Source: Bettongia penicillata ogilbyi
Taxonomy: Eukaryota > Chordata > Mammalia > Diprotodontia > Potoroidae
Length of the DNA stretch: 64,000 nt
Assembly (NCBI GenBank): GCA_023548195.1
Contig: JAJHZJ010000335.1
Coordinates: 5,686,514-5,750,513, forward strand
Reading direction: 5' to 3'
Part shown: piece after piece, positions 9,917 through 19,894 of the stretch
Layout: the number at the start of each line of letters is the position of its first letter
Numbering within the stretch: position 1 is the stretch's first letter
Notes under the pieces: generated by a model
What the model was told of the DNA's origin: nothing
The model's database searches: none
What the model saw: the letters and a program-made list of their open reading frames with translations, nothing else
Translations under genes and position numbers: made by a program

Positions 9917-10415
9917 TCGATCCACAAGCATTGATTGAGCCTTAATTATATGCCAGGCTCTGTGCTCAGCCATGGAGAAAAGAAGGGAAGGGCTGACTTC
10001 TTGTCTTCAACCTTATATTCTAGAGAGAGAGAGAGAGTGAATGCAAACTTACAAAAAATAAATACAAGGTAATTTTGAAGAGGGCACTAACCACTGGAGG
10101 GGCAGGGAAAGACATCTTCTAGAAGGTGAAAGTTTAACTTACTTTAGAGGGAAACCTTAAGAGGTGGAGGTAAGAAAATAATGCATTAATTTCAAGTATG
10201 GTGTCATCCAGAGAAAAGGCTTGGATGTGGGAGATGACATCTAGATCACTTCAGCTGGACTCTGGGGTTTAGGAAGGTGAATAATGTATGATGAGGCTGG
10301 AGAGGCAGACTGGGTTTGGGTTGTAAAGGTTCTACATGGCCAACAGGAAAGTTTATTGCTAATTCTGAAGGCAATAGGAGCACGTTGAGATTGTTAGAAT
10401 TATAAGAGACCTTAG
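9917..10415 (-). mobile_element. L2 LINE 3' region
   Basis: Begins with the antisense L2 end (ttatatgccaggctctgtgc) and continues through the more internal L2 3' region (gagggcactaaccactggag, ttgtaaaggttctacatggc, ctgaaggcaataggagc). A (GA)n run at 10024-10037 interrupts it. Confidence 0.75.
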
Positions 10416-10550
10416 AACATAGAAAGTCAGAGCTGGAAAGGACTTTAGAACAAAGAGCATAGAACATTAGATCTAGAAAGCACTTCAGAAGCTTCAGAAA
10501 GCATGCACTGTCAGAACTGGAGGGACCTTAGAATATACAACTGGACAGAG
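10416..10550. repeat. Short array of the 33-bp monomer
   Basis: Contains one exact 33-bp unit (10416-10448) and two units lengthened by 7 and 10 bp (10449-10488, 10489-10531). Each shows agaaagtcagagctgg- or gtcagaactggagggacctt-like sequence. A further degenerate unit is at 10847-10905. Confidence 0.7.
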
Positions 10551-10626
10551 CTTTCTGGAAATCTTAGGAGAGGTTGGATGGTCACTTACTGTTGAGAATG
10601 TTCAGTTAGGGGTTAGACTATATATC

Positions 10627-10845
10627 TCTGAGAGGCAGCATGGAACAGGGGAAAGGGATTTGGAGTTGGAAGGCCTGAGTATGAATATCAGTTCTGCCAT
10701 TTACTAGCTTTGTGACCTTGGGCAAGTCATTTAACATCTCTGGGCTGCCTGATTTTCCTCATCTGTAAAATGGAGAAGGGGATGAGAAGTTGGATAAGAT
10801 GACTTCTGATGTCTCTTCCATCTCTAGGTCTATGATCTCATGAAT
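10627..10845 (+). mobile_element. THER/MIR3 SINE, nearly complete
   Basis: Runs from the tRNA-like head (gaggcagcatggaacagggg) through ctttgtgaccttgggcaagt and cctcatctgtaaaatgga to the 3' core (tctaggtctatgatctcatg). Confidence 0.8.
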
Positions 10846-10914
10846 GTAGAGCATAGAATGTTAGATTTGGAAGAGATCTTAAGACAGAGACCATAGCACA
10901 TCTGTATTGGAGCC

Positions 10915-12560
10915 AGAGGAGTCTTCTCAGGGGGTGCATTCAGGACTGATGGAGAGATCCTTGAGACTTGTCAAAGCTGAGGTCAACTCTTCTACTGGTC
11001 ATCTATTTGGGAACAAATGATATATGCCAGAAGGAACCTGGGAAGATTCTCAGAGAAAGACAACTTCCTAGGCAAATAAATGAAGGACCTAGGGACAGAC
11101 AGATAATATTGTTATCATAGTTGATGACTAAAGTTAAGGACCCCAGAAGAGAAAATAGGACATGAGAAAAGAATAGCTAACTAAGAAAACAGTGTCACAG
11201 AATGGGGTTTTGTCTTTCTGGGCCATGCCAGGGTTCTTGGCCAAGGACCTAGTCCATATAATGAGAACTCCAAGACACTTGTTTGGAGCCTGGCTGATGT
11301 TCATAAGAGGGCTTTCAACTTGAAAAGAAGGAAGGAGAAAAATGGCCAGCTATAACTGCTAGTCTAGATATGAAAGAGATCACACAGGATCAGGTATTAC
11401 ATAGGAGAAAAGCAGGATTGGTATTCAGCAGTCTTGTAAAGGGGAAAAGGGCAGAAATTATACTCAAAACAGAGATGTCTAGACGCTAATGCATGAAAGA
11501 GGTAGTATTAAGAAAAAAGTGACCTAATGACCTCAGTGTGGGGAGGTAAATATGCCCAAATAAGTATCTCTGAGTCTTGGTAGGATGTGACTCATGGCAG
11601 GACCACAGCACTGAAAGTTTATGTCTTGTTTAAAAGGGACAGATTAGGTAGAAGAGGAAGTAGGATAGTATTATCTGTCTAGATGTGCGGAAATCCAAAC
11701 CTGAAAGCTGGGACATGATGGGAGAACATTTTGAAAAAAGAAGAAACATTAGTAAGATAGTGGTTGGTGTATGTATACTATAGACTGCCAGGCCAGATGG
11801 AGGCAGTGGATGATTTTTGAGTCCCTCACCAGACTCAGAACTGGTGACAGAAGTAGCTATGAGACTCCAACAATAAATCTTTCTCTCTTTCTCTCTCTTA
11901 ACTGCAGAGGAATAGATACATTTTATACTTGCTCCTAGGATAATTTCACCTTTGAGAATATGGAAGCAATAGAGAGAACAACTATTTGGGATTTGATTCT
12001 GATCATTAAGGAAGAACTTAGTGTTAAAGCAGAAATAACAGAAACTGTGGGAAGCAGCCGTCAGGCCACCTTTGAGTTTGTAATAGATAAGGAGGAGAAT
12101 GTTGAGAATAATCTGATGTTTACTCTCAGCGTTAGGGGAGACATTTAAAAAATTTTCAAAGATAAGATAGCTGCAACCCCACAGTCTGAGACAAAGAGAA
12201 GTGAAATTCTGCCAGCCCTGTTCCTATTGCTCCTGATTAAGAAGAGAAGGTGTCCAACGAGGCCCGTGGGACTGATCGAGAGGCTCACTGAGGAACTCCA
12301 GTTTAAAGAGTGACATGAATTGAAGAGAAACCCCACAGAATATCATCAGGGAAATGAGGAAAGCTCAGAATAAGCAGAGGCTCATGTATTTGTTATGGTA
12401 AGTGAGTTACATTCATTAAGGTTAAAATTACTTGAAAAAGGTGGGGAGTGGAGGTTTTAAAAAAGGCTATTGAAGATAAGAGGAAGGGTAAGGAAAGATC
12501 AGTCCCTCTGCTTAAGGTGGAAAGGAAGGAGATAAAGAACACTAGAGTGAAGGTGAGAAT
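10915..12560 (+). mobile_element. CR1/L3-type LINE remnant
   Basis: About 1.6 kb of sense-strand sequence follows the CR1-lineage coding pattern. At 11740-11860, atagtggttggtgtatgtat, then ctgccaggccagatggagg, match the endonuclease-domain region that in intact elements reads VVGVYYRPPxQ. At 11965-12110, atttgggatttgattctgat and aataaggaggagaat-like segments match the stretch before the reverse transcriptase. At 12350-12400, gaggaaagctcagaataagc matches the next segment. Many stops and frameshifts; no open frame over 62 codons in its coding sense. The 5' boundary is uncertain, and two similar 3'-end fragments lie at 52150-52560 and 53046-53148. Confidence 0.65.
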
Positions 12561-12868
12561 GATGGTCTGGTGGGAAGCATACCAGCTTCACAATCCCTGG
12601 GATTCAAACCCAATCAATCCTCTGGGATTCTTATTCAGGACCTTCCTTAAATCTGCCCCAAGGGGTCCATCCAAAGTGCTGGGTGTCTTACTCCTGGCCA
12701 TTTCCAAGATTCCAATGGAACATAAAAGCTATGCAGCCTTCATTCTTGCTCCATGACTGGTCCATCTCTTTTTTTTTTCTTTCTCGTTTCACCATTCATT
12801 TCTTGCCTTCCTTTGGATTTCTGTGACCCATCCCTAGGAACCTCATCAAGATCAAAATCAACCTAGGT
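12561..12868. other. Unassigned sequence
   Basis: No repeat recognised. A T-run near 12770-12779 follows. A plus-strand frame (12448-12756) begins inside the CR1/L3 remnant and shows no family resemblance. Confidence 0.4.
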
Positions 12869-13131
12869 ACTCACACCTTATGAGGCAGTAGGTAGCACAC
12901 GGAGCACCAGTTCTAGTGTCAGGAAGACTCTTGAGTTGCAATCCAACCTCAAATACTTTCTAGCTGTGTGACCCTGGGCAAGTCACTTAACCCTATTTGC
13001 CTCTGTTTCCTCATCTGTAAGATGAGCTGGAGGAGGAAATGACAAACTACTTCAGTATCTCTGCCAAGAAAACCTCAAACGGGGTAAAGAAGAGCCAGAC
13101 ATGATGGAAACCACTGAACAACTCACACCTT
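12869..13131 (+). mobile_element. Mar-1-type SINE with perfect target-site duplication
   Basis: The SINE, 12880-13120, runs from head (gaggcagtaggtagcacac) through tgtgaccctgggcaagtcac and gatgagctggaggaggaaat to the RTE-type tail (gagccagacatgatggaaac, ccactgaaca). It is bounded by an exact 11-bp duplication, actcacacctt, at 12869-12879 and 13121-13131. Confidence 0.92.
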
Positions 13132-13249
13132 CTCTGATTGGAGAGTGGAGCAATGAGCTCCCAAATACTGCTTTTTGGAGGGAATTCAGGCCCCCCACCC
13201 AGTGCCTTCTCTGCCCCATTCTCTTTTTCTTTCTTTTTCTGTCTTCCTT

Positions 13250-13336
13250 CCACTTTTAGATTGTAAGCCTCCCCCCCCCTTCCCCAGTGCTTAGCACACA
13301 GAAGGTGTTTAATAAATATTTATTGACTGACTGAGC
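13250..13336 (+). mobile_element. L2 LINE 3' end
   Basis: Shows agtgcttagcacacagaag and aataaatatttattgactga, with a C-run at 13271-13279. Confidence 0.8.
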
Positions 13337-13589
13337 TACTCTGTAACTTTTACACAACTTCTGCCTAATTCCTCTCCTCTTAATGCACTGCGGCTTCTTA
13401 TGCTAAATGCACTCCCCTTCATGGCCTTGGTTTCTTTGGAGAGGATGGCATACTGTGACTGAAGCCAAGTACTATCACCGCTAAAATATTGGTGTTAAAA
13501 ATATAAGCCTCACTGCTAATAAAAGTTGAAATTGAAGCGAGTTAAATTGGAGTCCAAAAGGAACCTGGATATTGTCCAAAAGCACAGTG
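13337..13589. other. Unassigned sequence
   Basis: About 250 bp with no family match. Confidence 0.35.
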
Positions 13590-13865
13590 TTATAGGATTT
13601 CAGAGCTAGAAAAAACCTCCGAGAAAATCAAACTCAAACCCCACATCTTACAGCTGAGGGAACTGAGGTTCAAGAGACCCATGGTATTCACACCATAGAG
13701 CTAGAATTGGAGGGGACTCCAGGGACCATCTTGACCAAATCCCTTTTACCCGATGAGGAAACTGAGGTCCAGGAGAGTAAAGCCACTTGGCCAAGTTCAC
13801 ACGGCCAGTTTGTGTCTGAGCTGGGGCCGGAAATTTGGTTGCCTGTCTCTCAGTTCTAAAGCTGG
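13590..13865 (-). mobile_element. Two consecutive THER/MIR SINE pieces
   Basis: Two antisense copies follow each other. One has gatttcagagctagaaaaaa and cagctgagggaactgagg. The second has tagagctagaattggagggg and gatgaggaaactgaggtcca, and ends with cacacggccagtttgtgtct. Confidence 0.75.
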
Positions 13866-14099
13866 GAGTCAGGAAATGAGGAAAGATGCTGAATTATGGG
13901 AAAAGGAAGGAAAAATTCAGAGGTCACATTTTTAAGGGGTAAATAAGCCTCTGGCTCAACCAATGTGAACATTTGTGCCCAAAGTCCTCTCTGGTGTTTC
14001 CCCACATTTTCTGTGAGCTCAGAACTTTAGACGCCATATAGGGCACAGATTAAATGGATTTCTTGCTCAAAGGGTCTACGAGATAAATGCTTCACAGCA
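13866..14099. other. Unassigned sequence
   Basis: No repeat or gene recognised in about 230 bp. Confidence 0.35.
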
Positions 14100-14342
14100 A
14101 GTCTCTTTATGAAACTTTATTTTGCATCTACTTATTTGTGTACATGTTGTTTCCCGCCAATAAAATGTCAGCTCTTTGAGGGCAGGGGCTGTCTTGTCTT
14201 TTCCTCACAAAGTGTGACACAGAGTAGGTACTTAAATGTCTGTTAAGTTAGCTTGTACTGGAGATGTGGGTGTGGAAGGAGATTCTTCATATCTTGTACA
14301 TACCTAATTATTAATGTGTTATCTCCCCCATTAGAATATAAG
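14100..14342 (+). mobile_element. L2 LINE 3' ends, host of an L1 insertion
   Basis: One L2 3' end reads gtgtacatgttgtttcccgc, gctctttgagggcaggggct. A second L2 end starts at about 14285 and breaks off at cccattagaatataagc. Sequence compatible with its continuation (tttttgagggcagacatt) appears at 15656-15680, on the far side of the L1. Confidence 0.65.
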
Positions 14343-15655
14343 CTTTTTTTAAAAAATTATTTGAACTGGGTTTTCACTTCTTTTTATTATTAAATTTATT
14401 TATTTTTAGTTTTCAACATTCTCTTCCATAAGATTTTGAGTTCCAAATTTTCTCCCCATCTCTTCCCTCCATCCTGCATGTAATGGCATGTAATTTGATA
14501 TAAGCTCCACATATACATTCACATTAAACCTATTTTCACATTAGTCATGTTTTAAAGAAGAATTAGAGCCAATGGGAGAAACCATGCAACCTGCATTCAA
14601 ATTCCATAGTTCTTTTTCTGGATTTGGACAGCATTTTCCATCATGAGAATTTTGGAGTTGTCTTAGATTCTTGCATTGCTAGAAAGAGATAAATCTATCA
14701 AAGTTAGTCCTCACACACTGTGGCTCTTACTGGTTCTGCTCACTTCACTCAGCATCAGTTCATTAAGTCCAGATTTTTCCGGTCTGCCTGCTTGTCATTT
14801 CTTATAGCACATTCATATATCACAGCTTGTTCAACCATTCCCTGACTGATGGATATCCCCTCAATTTCCAATTTTTGTCCACCACAAAAAGAGCCGCTAT
14901 AAATATTTTTGTACTTGTGGGTCCTTTTCCCATTTTTATTATCTCTTTGGGATACAGCCCTAGAAGTAATATTGCTAAGTCAAAGGGTATGTACATTTTT
15001 GAAGCCCGTTGGGTATAATTCCAAACTGCTCTCCAGAATGGTCGGATCAGCTCACAGCTCCACCAACGATGAATGAGTGTTCCAACTCTTCCACATCTTC
15101 TCCAACATTGATCATTTTTCTGTTTTGTCATGGTAGCCAGTCTGATAGCTGTGATGTGGTGCCTCAGAGTGGTTTTGATGTGCATTTCTCTAATCAATAG
15201 TGATTTAGAGTATTTTTCATATGAGTACAGATAGCTTTAATTTCTTCATCTGAAAACTGCCTGTGCACATCTTTTGACCATTTATCAGTTGAGGAATGAC
15301 TCACAATTGTTGTAAATTTGACTTAGTTCTCTATATACTTTAGAAAAGACGCCTTTATCAGAGAAACTGCTTATAAAATTTTTTTCTCTAGTGCTCTGCT
15401 TCCCTCCTAATCTTGGTTGCATTGAATTTGTGCAAAAACTTTTCAGGTGAATACAATCAAAATGACCCATTTTGTATTTCATAATGTTCTCTGTCTCTTG
15501 TTTGGTCATAAATTCTTCCCTTCTCCATCAATCTGACAAGTAAACTATTCTTTAGTCTCCCAGTATCAACCTTTGTATCTAAATCATGTCCCCATTTTGA
15601 CTTTATTTTGGTATAAGATGTTGGTCTATGCCTAGTTCCTGTCATAGTAGATGGC
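14343..15655 (-). mobile_element. 5'-truncated L1: ORF2 C-terminus plus 3'UTR
   Basis: Minus-strand translation covers the ORF2 C-terminal end in pieces: 15457-15657 (tail of the KWGHDLD block), 15285-15509 (MKYKMGHFDCIHLKSFCTN) and 14820-15197. The last contains the Cys-rich motif C-x3-C-x7-H-x4-C (CWRRCGRVGTLIHRWWSC), followed by PFDLAILLLGLYPKE and ending near EWLNKL. The 3'UTR occupies about 14385-14810 and ends in the aaatttatttatttttag motif shared with the HAL1 copies. The ORF is broken by frameshifts. It sits within an L2 3' end. Exact target-site duplications were not resolved. Confidence 0.88.
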
Positions 15656-15774
15656 AAACTTTTTGAGGGCAGACATTACACTTAGAATAGCCCTATACAG
15701 AATAGACAATAATAGGCGACAAATGGGGTTAGAGGTTCAAATCCTAACCCTGCCACTTGTTTCCTATATAACCT
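15656..15774 (+). other. Possible L2 continuation, then unassigned
   Basis: The start (tttttgagggcagacattac) is compatible with the L2 broken at 14342. The rest is unassigned. Confidence 0.4.
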
Positions 15775-15888
15775 GTGGAACATAAATTACTTGAAGGCAG
15801 GAATTGTTTCATTTTTGTTGTTTTCATTTGCCTAGTGCACTCTCTGGTCAGCAATGGGCACTTGATAAATGCTCATTGGATTGACTCT
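15775..15888 (+). mobile_element. L2 LINE 3' end
   Basis: Shows acttgaaggcaggaattgtt, cacttgataaatgctcattg. Confidence 0.75.
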
Positions 15889-16239
15889 TCCTATGCACCC
15901 TTGGGTCTCCTTTATTAGAGACCCATTTTCTTTCAGCTTGGAATCTCTTCCTTCTTCTGTTTCTGGTTTTTTATGGGTGCCAGTAGGTAGTGGTAGGAGA
16001 TGTGTGTGTGTGTGTGTGTATGAAGCTTGTGTTAATTTTTTTCTTTAAGTCATAGGGCTCAGACAGATAAATTAGGCTTGATTAAGGCTGAAACCATAGC
16101 AGGAATTTTTTTTCTCCATATTTTCCAGCTTTCTCTAACGCCTCCCTCCCCCCTGGTGGTGGCTGCTGGAGAAGTGAGTGGTTTCTCTGTAGTTGACTTT
16201 TTTGAGTACAGCCAAGATCCTTCTTCTTTTTTTTAACAA
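15889..16239. other. Unassigned sequence with (TG)n
   Basis: A (GT)10-type run lies at about 16000-16019. No gene or dispersed repeat recognised otherwise. Confidence 0.45.
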
Positions 16240-16495
16240 TAAAAATAGCTGACCTATCTACCACATATTAAGGTTTTCAAGGGACTTGACGTCCACTGCC
16301 TCATTCATTGTACAGACGACCTCTGTATGGAAGCACTGCAGGTGACTCAAAATAACTCATTTTACTGGTAAGGAAATGGAGGCTCAGAACGGTCCAGAAA
16401 CCTGCCCAGGGTCACTCAGGAAATATACATCAGAGGTGGGCTATGAACTGAAGTCCAATGATTCCATGTCCAGAACTCCCTCTGTTGTTCTTGTC
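16240..16495 (-). mobile_element. MIR SINE
   Basis: The antisense MIR pattern runs from taaaaatagctgacctatct through actcattttactggtaagg and ggaggctcagaacggtcc to agaggtgggctatgaactg. Confidence 0.7.
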
Positions 16496-16889
16496 ATGAT
16501 TTCTTTTGGATTCTGGGGAATTTTTAGGTACCTGTCTCCAAAGCTGAAGCTTAGGAATTCATGACACCAGTTTATCTGAGCATGGTCAGCGGTCTCTCTG
16601 TACTCAAGGAGTACATTTCATTGATTCTGCCCATCTGTGTGATAGTGCCCACTGTAGGGGCCTGCTGATGGTGGCAACATCTACGTGCTTTTTCCCAGGC
16701 CTCCTCAGGATAAGTGAAAGGCCAGCACATCCTGCCGGACCTGGGACTTCACAGACTATGGATTTTTAGTGCCTTTTGTCCTCCGGCTCTTAACTCCACA
16801 CCTTCTGCTTTTCCAAATCCTGTAAGCTCGCCCTTCCAAGCACTGATTTTATTTATCCCTCTATTAAATGAATGAGGAAAGCTAACACA
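16496..16889. other. Unassigned sequence
   Basis: No repeat or gene recognised in about 390 bp. Confidence 0.4.
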
Positions 16890-17160
16890 ACAGAAAAGAA
16901 TCCTGGCTCCTCAAAACCCTCCTCTGCTACCTGCTATCTGTGCGTATGAACATGGGCTTTCCGCATTTCTAGGCTCCAGTTTCTTCATTTTAACATGGGC
17001 CCCACACTCAGAGATTTAGAGCTGGAAAGGGTTTTTGATCAGTCTTGTCCAAGTTCATCATTTTCCTGAGGCTCCCAGTGATGTGACTGGCTCAAGCTCA
17101 CCTAGCCAAGGCATGGATTCAGACCCAGCTCCTGTGCCTTTGAACCCAGGACTTATCCAA
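16890..17160. mobile_element. THER/MIR pieces, sense then antisense
   Basis: Positions 16890-17005 are sense (tctaggctccagtttcttca). Positions 17010-17160 are antisense (gatttagagctggaaaggg, tttcctgaggctcccagtg). Confidence 0.65.
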
Positions 17161-17977
17161 TAGTTATACATGATCACAGCAAGGGACAAGGCTTGATTTT
17201 TGGTTTGTCTGTGAGGGGCTTACATAGCTTCTCTCTGACAGTCCTGATCCCAGGAGGTCGTGTGGTGGCTGTATGGGTTATATGTGTGAGACCAGCATTC
17301 TACCCCTGCACTGTTGGGAACACCCCAAGGTCCTAACTACAGGCAGCCCTTTCATGGAGAAGGCAGAGCAAGGAATGGGGAAGGAAGGCCCCTTGCCAGG
17401 GCAGGGAGGAGTGCAGCAAAGACTTGAAATGATTCCCTGCTGAGCTGAGCCCTGGCCAGGTGCGTGGAGGGCAGTGCCCCCTGCCGACCACGCAGGGTAG
17501 GGCAGGGCAATTCTGACAGTTCCGTTTTCCTTTTCCTCTCTGCCTTGGCTTTCTTCTTCCTGCGGCCTTTTCTCTCCTTTACTCAGGCACATCTGCTCTG
17601 GGGGCAGAGATGTTCAGTACCAGGAGCCTTGGCCCTGTCAAATATCATCCCACTAAGTGCTTCTTGGGCACTCTCAAGACTCCCACAAGCAACCAAAGCT
17701 GGGGGACTCTGGGCTGCCACTTGTTTTCTTCTCATTATTAAATTAATCATCACTTATTTCTTTTTTTGGGCTGACACAGTTTATAGCAGCCTGTCCCTCA
17801 GCCAGCCTCTCCTTCCTTCTCCCCATCACTGTCAGGGCCTCCTTCCTTCGACCTCACTCAGCATTAGGCTTAGTTCTGCCCTCCTCTAGTCTGTGATTCC
17901 ACTGGAAAGAGACTCCCTTGACTATTTTGGAGCAGCCACGGAGAAAAAGGCTGGGGTTCTAGGGGGGTGGGGGCTTG
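17161..17977. other. Unassigned unique-looking sequence
   Basis: About 0.8 kb with moderate GC and no recognised repeat. Opposing frames (17278-17592 minus, 17464-17889 plus) have Pro/Ser/Leu-rich products without domains. I cannot support a gene here. Confidence 0.35.
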
Positions 17978-18065
17978 TACAGCTCACACAGCCGGGGCAG
18001 GTTAGGAGCAAGCCTTAAACTCAGGCCTTCTGAACTCTGAGGCTACCTCTCTACTGCACCCCCTG
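17978..18065 (-). mobile_element. MIR SINE fragment
   Basis: Antisense core and head: gctcacacagccggggcagg, ttaaactcaggccttctgaa. Confidence 0.65.
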
Positions 18066-18094
18066 CCTTTCTGGTGTCATTCAGCATTGTGTCT

Positions 18095-18260
18095 TATCCC
18101 TCTCCTAGACTGTGAGCCCCATGAAGGCAAAGATGTTGGATCTCCAGCAGTGATTGCTCCTGGATTTGTGTATGACAGCCATCTGGGGTGGTCAGGATTG
18201 AATGAGATCCTTTGGGTCAAATGCTTGGCACGAGCACTTAATAAATGCTTGTTTCTACCT
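18095..18260 (+). mobile_element. L2 LINE 3' end
   Basis: Starts cctagactgtgagccccatg and ends cacttaataaatgcttgt. The middle part is divergent. Confidence 0.65.
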
Positions 18261-18262
18261 TT

Positions 18263-18340
18263 TTCTCCTTCCTTCCTCCCTCCCTCCTTCCCTCCCTCCT
18301 TCTCTCCCTCCTTCTCACCCTCCCTGCCTCTCTTACCAAA
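18263..18340. repeat. Pyrimidine microsatellite
   Basis: CCTT/CCCT units with almost no purines over about 70 bp. Confidence 0.85.
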
Positions 18341-18664
18341 CATGGATATTCTCCTGAATGTGCCCAGCCTGTGCCACTTCTGACCATGTTCATCCACAGT
18401 CCCCCCAGGAGGTAAACCCAACCTTTGGGGTGTCCTTTCTGACCCTCATCTTCTCTCAACATTATGAGGACATCAATCAATCCAAAAGCAGTTATTTTGC
18501 GCGTACAGTGTGCCAGCTACTGTCGATGAGTCAGTAAACAAACACTTTTAAGTGCCTGCTGTGTGCTAGGTCTTGCTAAGCACTGGGAATTCAAAGAAAG
18601 GCAAAGCTCCTCTCCCCAGGAGCTCCCAATAGAACATGCAAACGCTGCATACAAATAAGACCAT

Positions 18665-18725
18665 ACAGGGTGCCCCAAAAGCCCTGGGCTGGTTTTAGGC
18701 TACTAAAATTTATTCACCTTGTATA
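18665..18725. mobile_element. Mariner-like terminal fragment
   Basis: The block tacagggtgccccaaaagcc, followed by aggctactaaaatttattca, resembles the terminal inverted repeat of mariner-type elements (cagggtgtcccaaaagtc). Only one end is visible. Confidence 0.4.
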
Positions 18726-18730
18726 CAAGA

Positions 18731-18972
18731 TTTTCAGCAAGGCCCAACTCTCTGTGACCCTATTGGGATTTTCTCAGCAAAGATACTGGAGTGTTTGCCA
18801 TTTCCTTCTCCAGCTCATTTGATAGATGAGGAAATGGAGGCAAACAGGGTGAAGTGACTTGCCCAGGGTCACACAGTTAGAAAGTGTCTGAAGCTGGATT
18901 TGAACTCAGAAAGATGAGTCTTTCTGAGTGCAGACCTAGAGCTCTATCTACTGCAGCGCCCTGCTGTCCAAC
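18731..18972 (-). mobile_element. Mar-1-type SINE
   Basis: The antisense copy has the tail (gcaaagatactggagtgttt), the core (acttgcccagggtcacacag) and the head end (gagctctatctactgcagcg). The outer tail is divergent. Confidence 0.85.
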
Positions 18973-19084
18973 TGAGAGAGCTGGAGAAGGCACTATCATT
19001 GAGGAGAAACAAGAAAGGCTTCTTTTTTTCCCTTCCCCCCCCCTTATTTTCCTCCTTCTCCTTCTTGTTCTGGTTCTTCTTCAG

Positions 19085-19212
19085 AAGAATTTTTTAAACA
19101 TTCATTTAAAATGTTTAACTTCCAAATTTCCTCCCTTCCTCCTGCCCTCTTCCCAGCCAACTGAGAAGCAAGCAAGATGATGTCAATCATACATATGAAT
19201 TCATACAAAATA
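19085..19212 (-). mobile_element. L1 3'UTR fragment
   Basis: Antisense 3'UTR signature: tttaacttccaaatttcctc, aactgagaagcaagcaagat. It is preceded at 19020-19050 by a T/C-rich stretch. Confidence 0.6.
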
Positions 19213-19680
19213 CATAGAAAAGGTAAGATTTCAGTGGGGACTTAAAGGAAGCCAGGAAAGCCCAGGTGGCCCAGATGAGCAGGGGGAGCGCTCTGGAGGT
19301 GGGAGACAGTTAATCCCAATGCCCAGAATGGGAGGTGGACGGTCTGGTTTGAGGAATAGCCAGGAGGTTGGTCTGGCTGGTCTGTCCATCATCCAGAAGT
19401 GAGTAATATGTGTGAAGACTGAGACAACGAAAGGGAACCAGACTGTAAAGAACTTGAAGTGCCAACTAAAGGAACTTTATTTATATAAGGCACTTATCCT
19501 AGAGATAAGAGGGAGCCACAGGAGTTTACTGAGTAGGGGGATGACACCGTCAGACTTGAGTTTCGAGAGAGCTACTTTGGCAGTGCAGTGGAGGATGGGC
19601 TGGAGTTTGGAGAGACAGAAAAGGAGATGGGTTACAAAGCTAGGCAAGAGATGCGGAGGGCCTGAAGTCCAGTGGGGGCA

Positions 19681-19894
19681 GCCCAGGCTTTCCTCGCTCA
19701 TTCATCAATCTTGCTCTAGGATCAGCCCATTTCATCCATGCCTTCGAGATGCTGCACACACCAGACAGTGGACAAATGGGTACAGATCAGTCTTAGCATT
19801 ATCAGTGGATAGAACTCACCCGAGGATTTAGAGCGCACAGGGAGTTAAGAGCACGCCAAGTCCAAACGCACCATTTCTTCAAGGTAAAGCCTCA
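19681..19894. other. Unassigned sequence
   Basis: About 215 bp, no recognised element. Confidence 0.35.

Larger units (their letters stand above)
18470..19680 (-). mobile_element. L2 LINE 3' region, split by three insertions
   Basis: Antisense L2 ends at 18470-18525 and 18528-18664 (gcctgctgtgtgctaggtct, tctccccaggagctcccaat) continue at 19217-19680 (acttaaaggaagccaggaaa, gaggaatagccaggaggttg, gagccacaggagtttactga). Between them lie a mariner-like end (18665-18725), a Mar-1-type SINE (18731-18972) and an L1 3'UTR piece (19085-19212). The split shows that all three arrived after the L2. Confidence 0.75.

Noticed and set aside
14820..15200. Overlapping plus-strand frames opposite the L1 ORF2 end
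   Set aside because: They are antisense shadows of the L1 coding strand.
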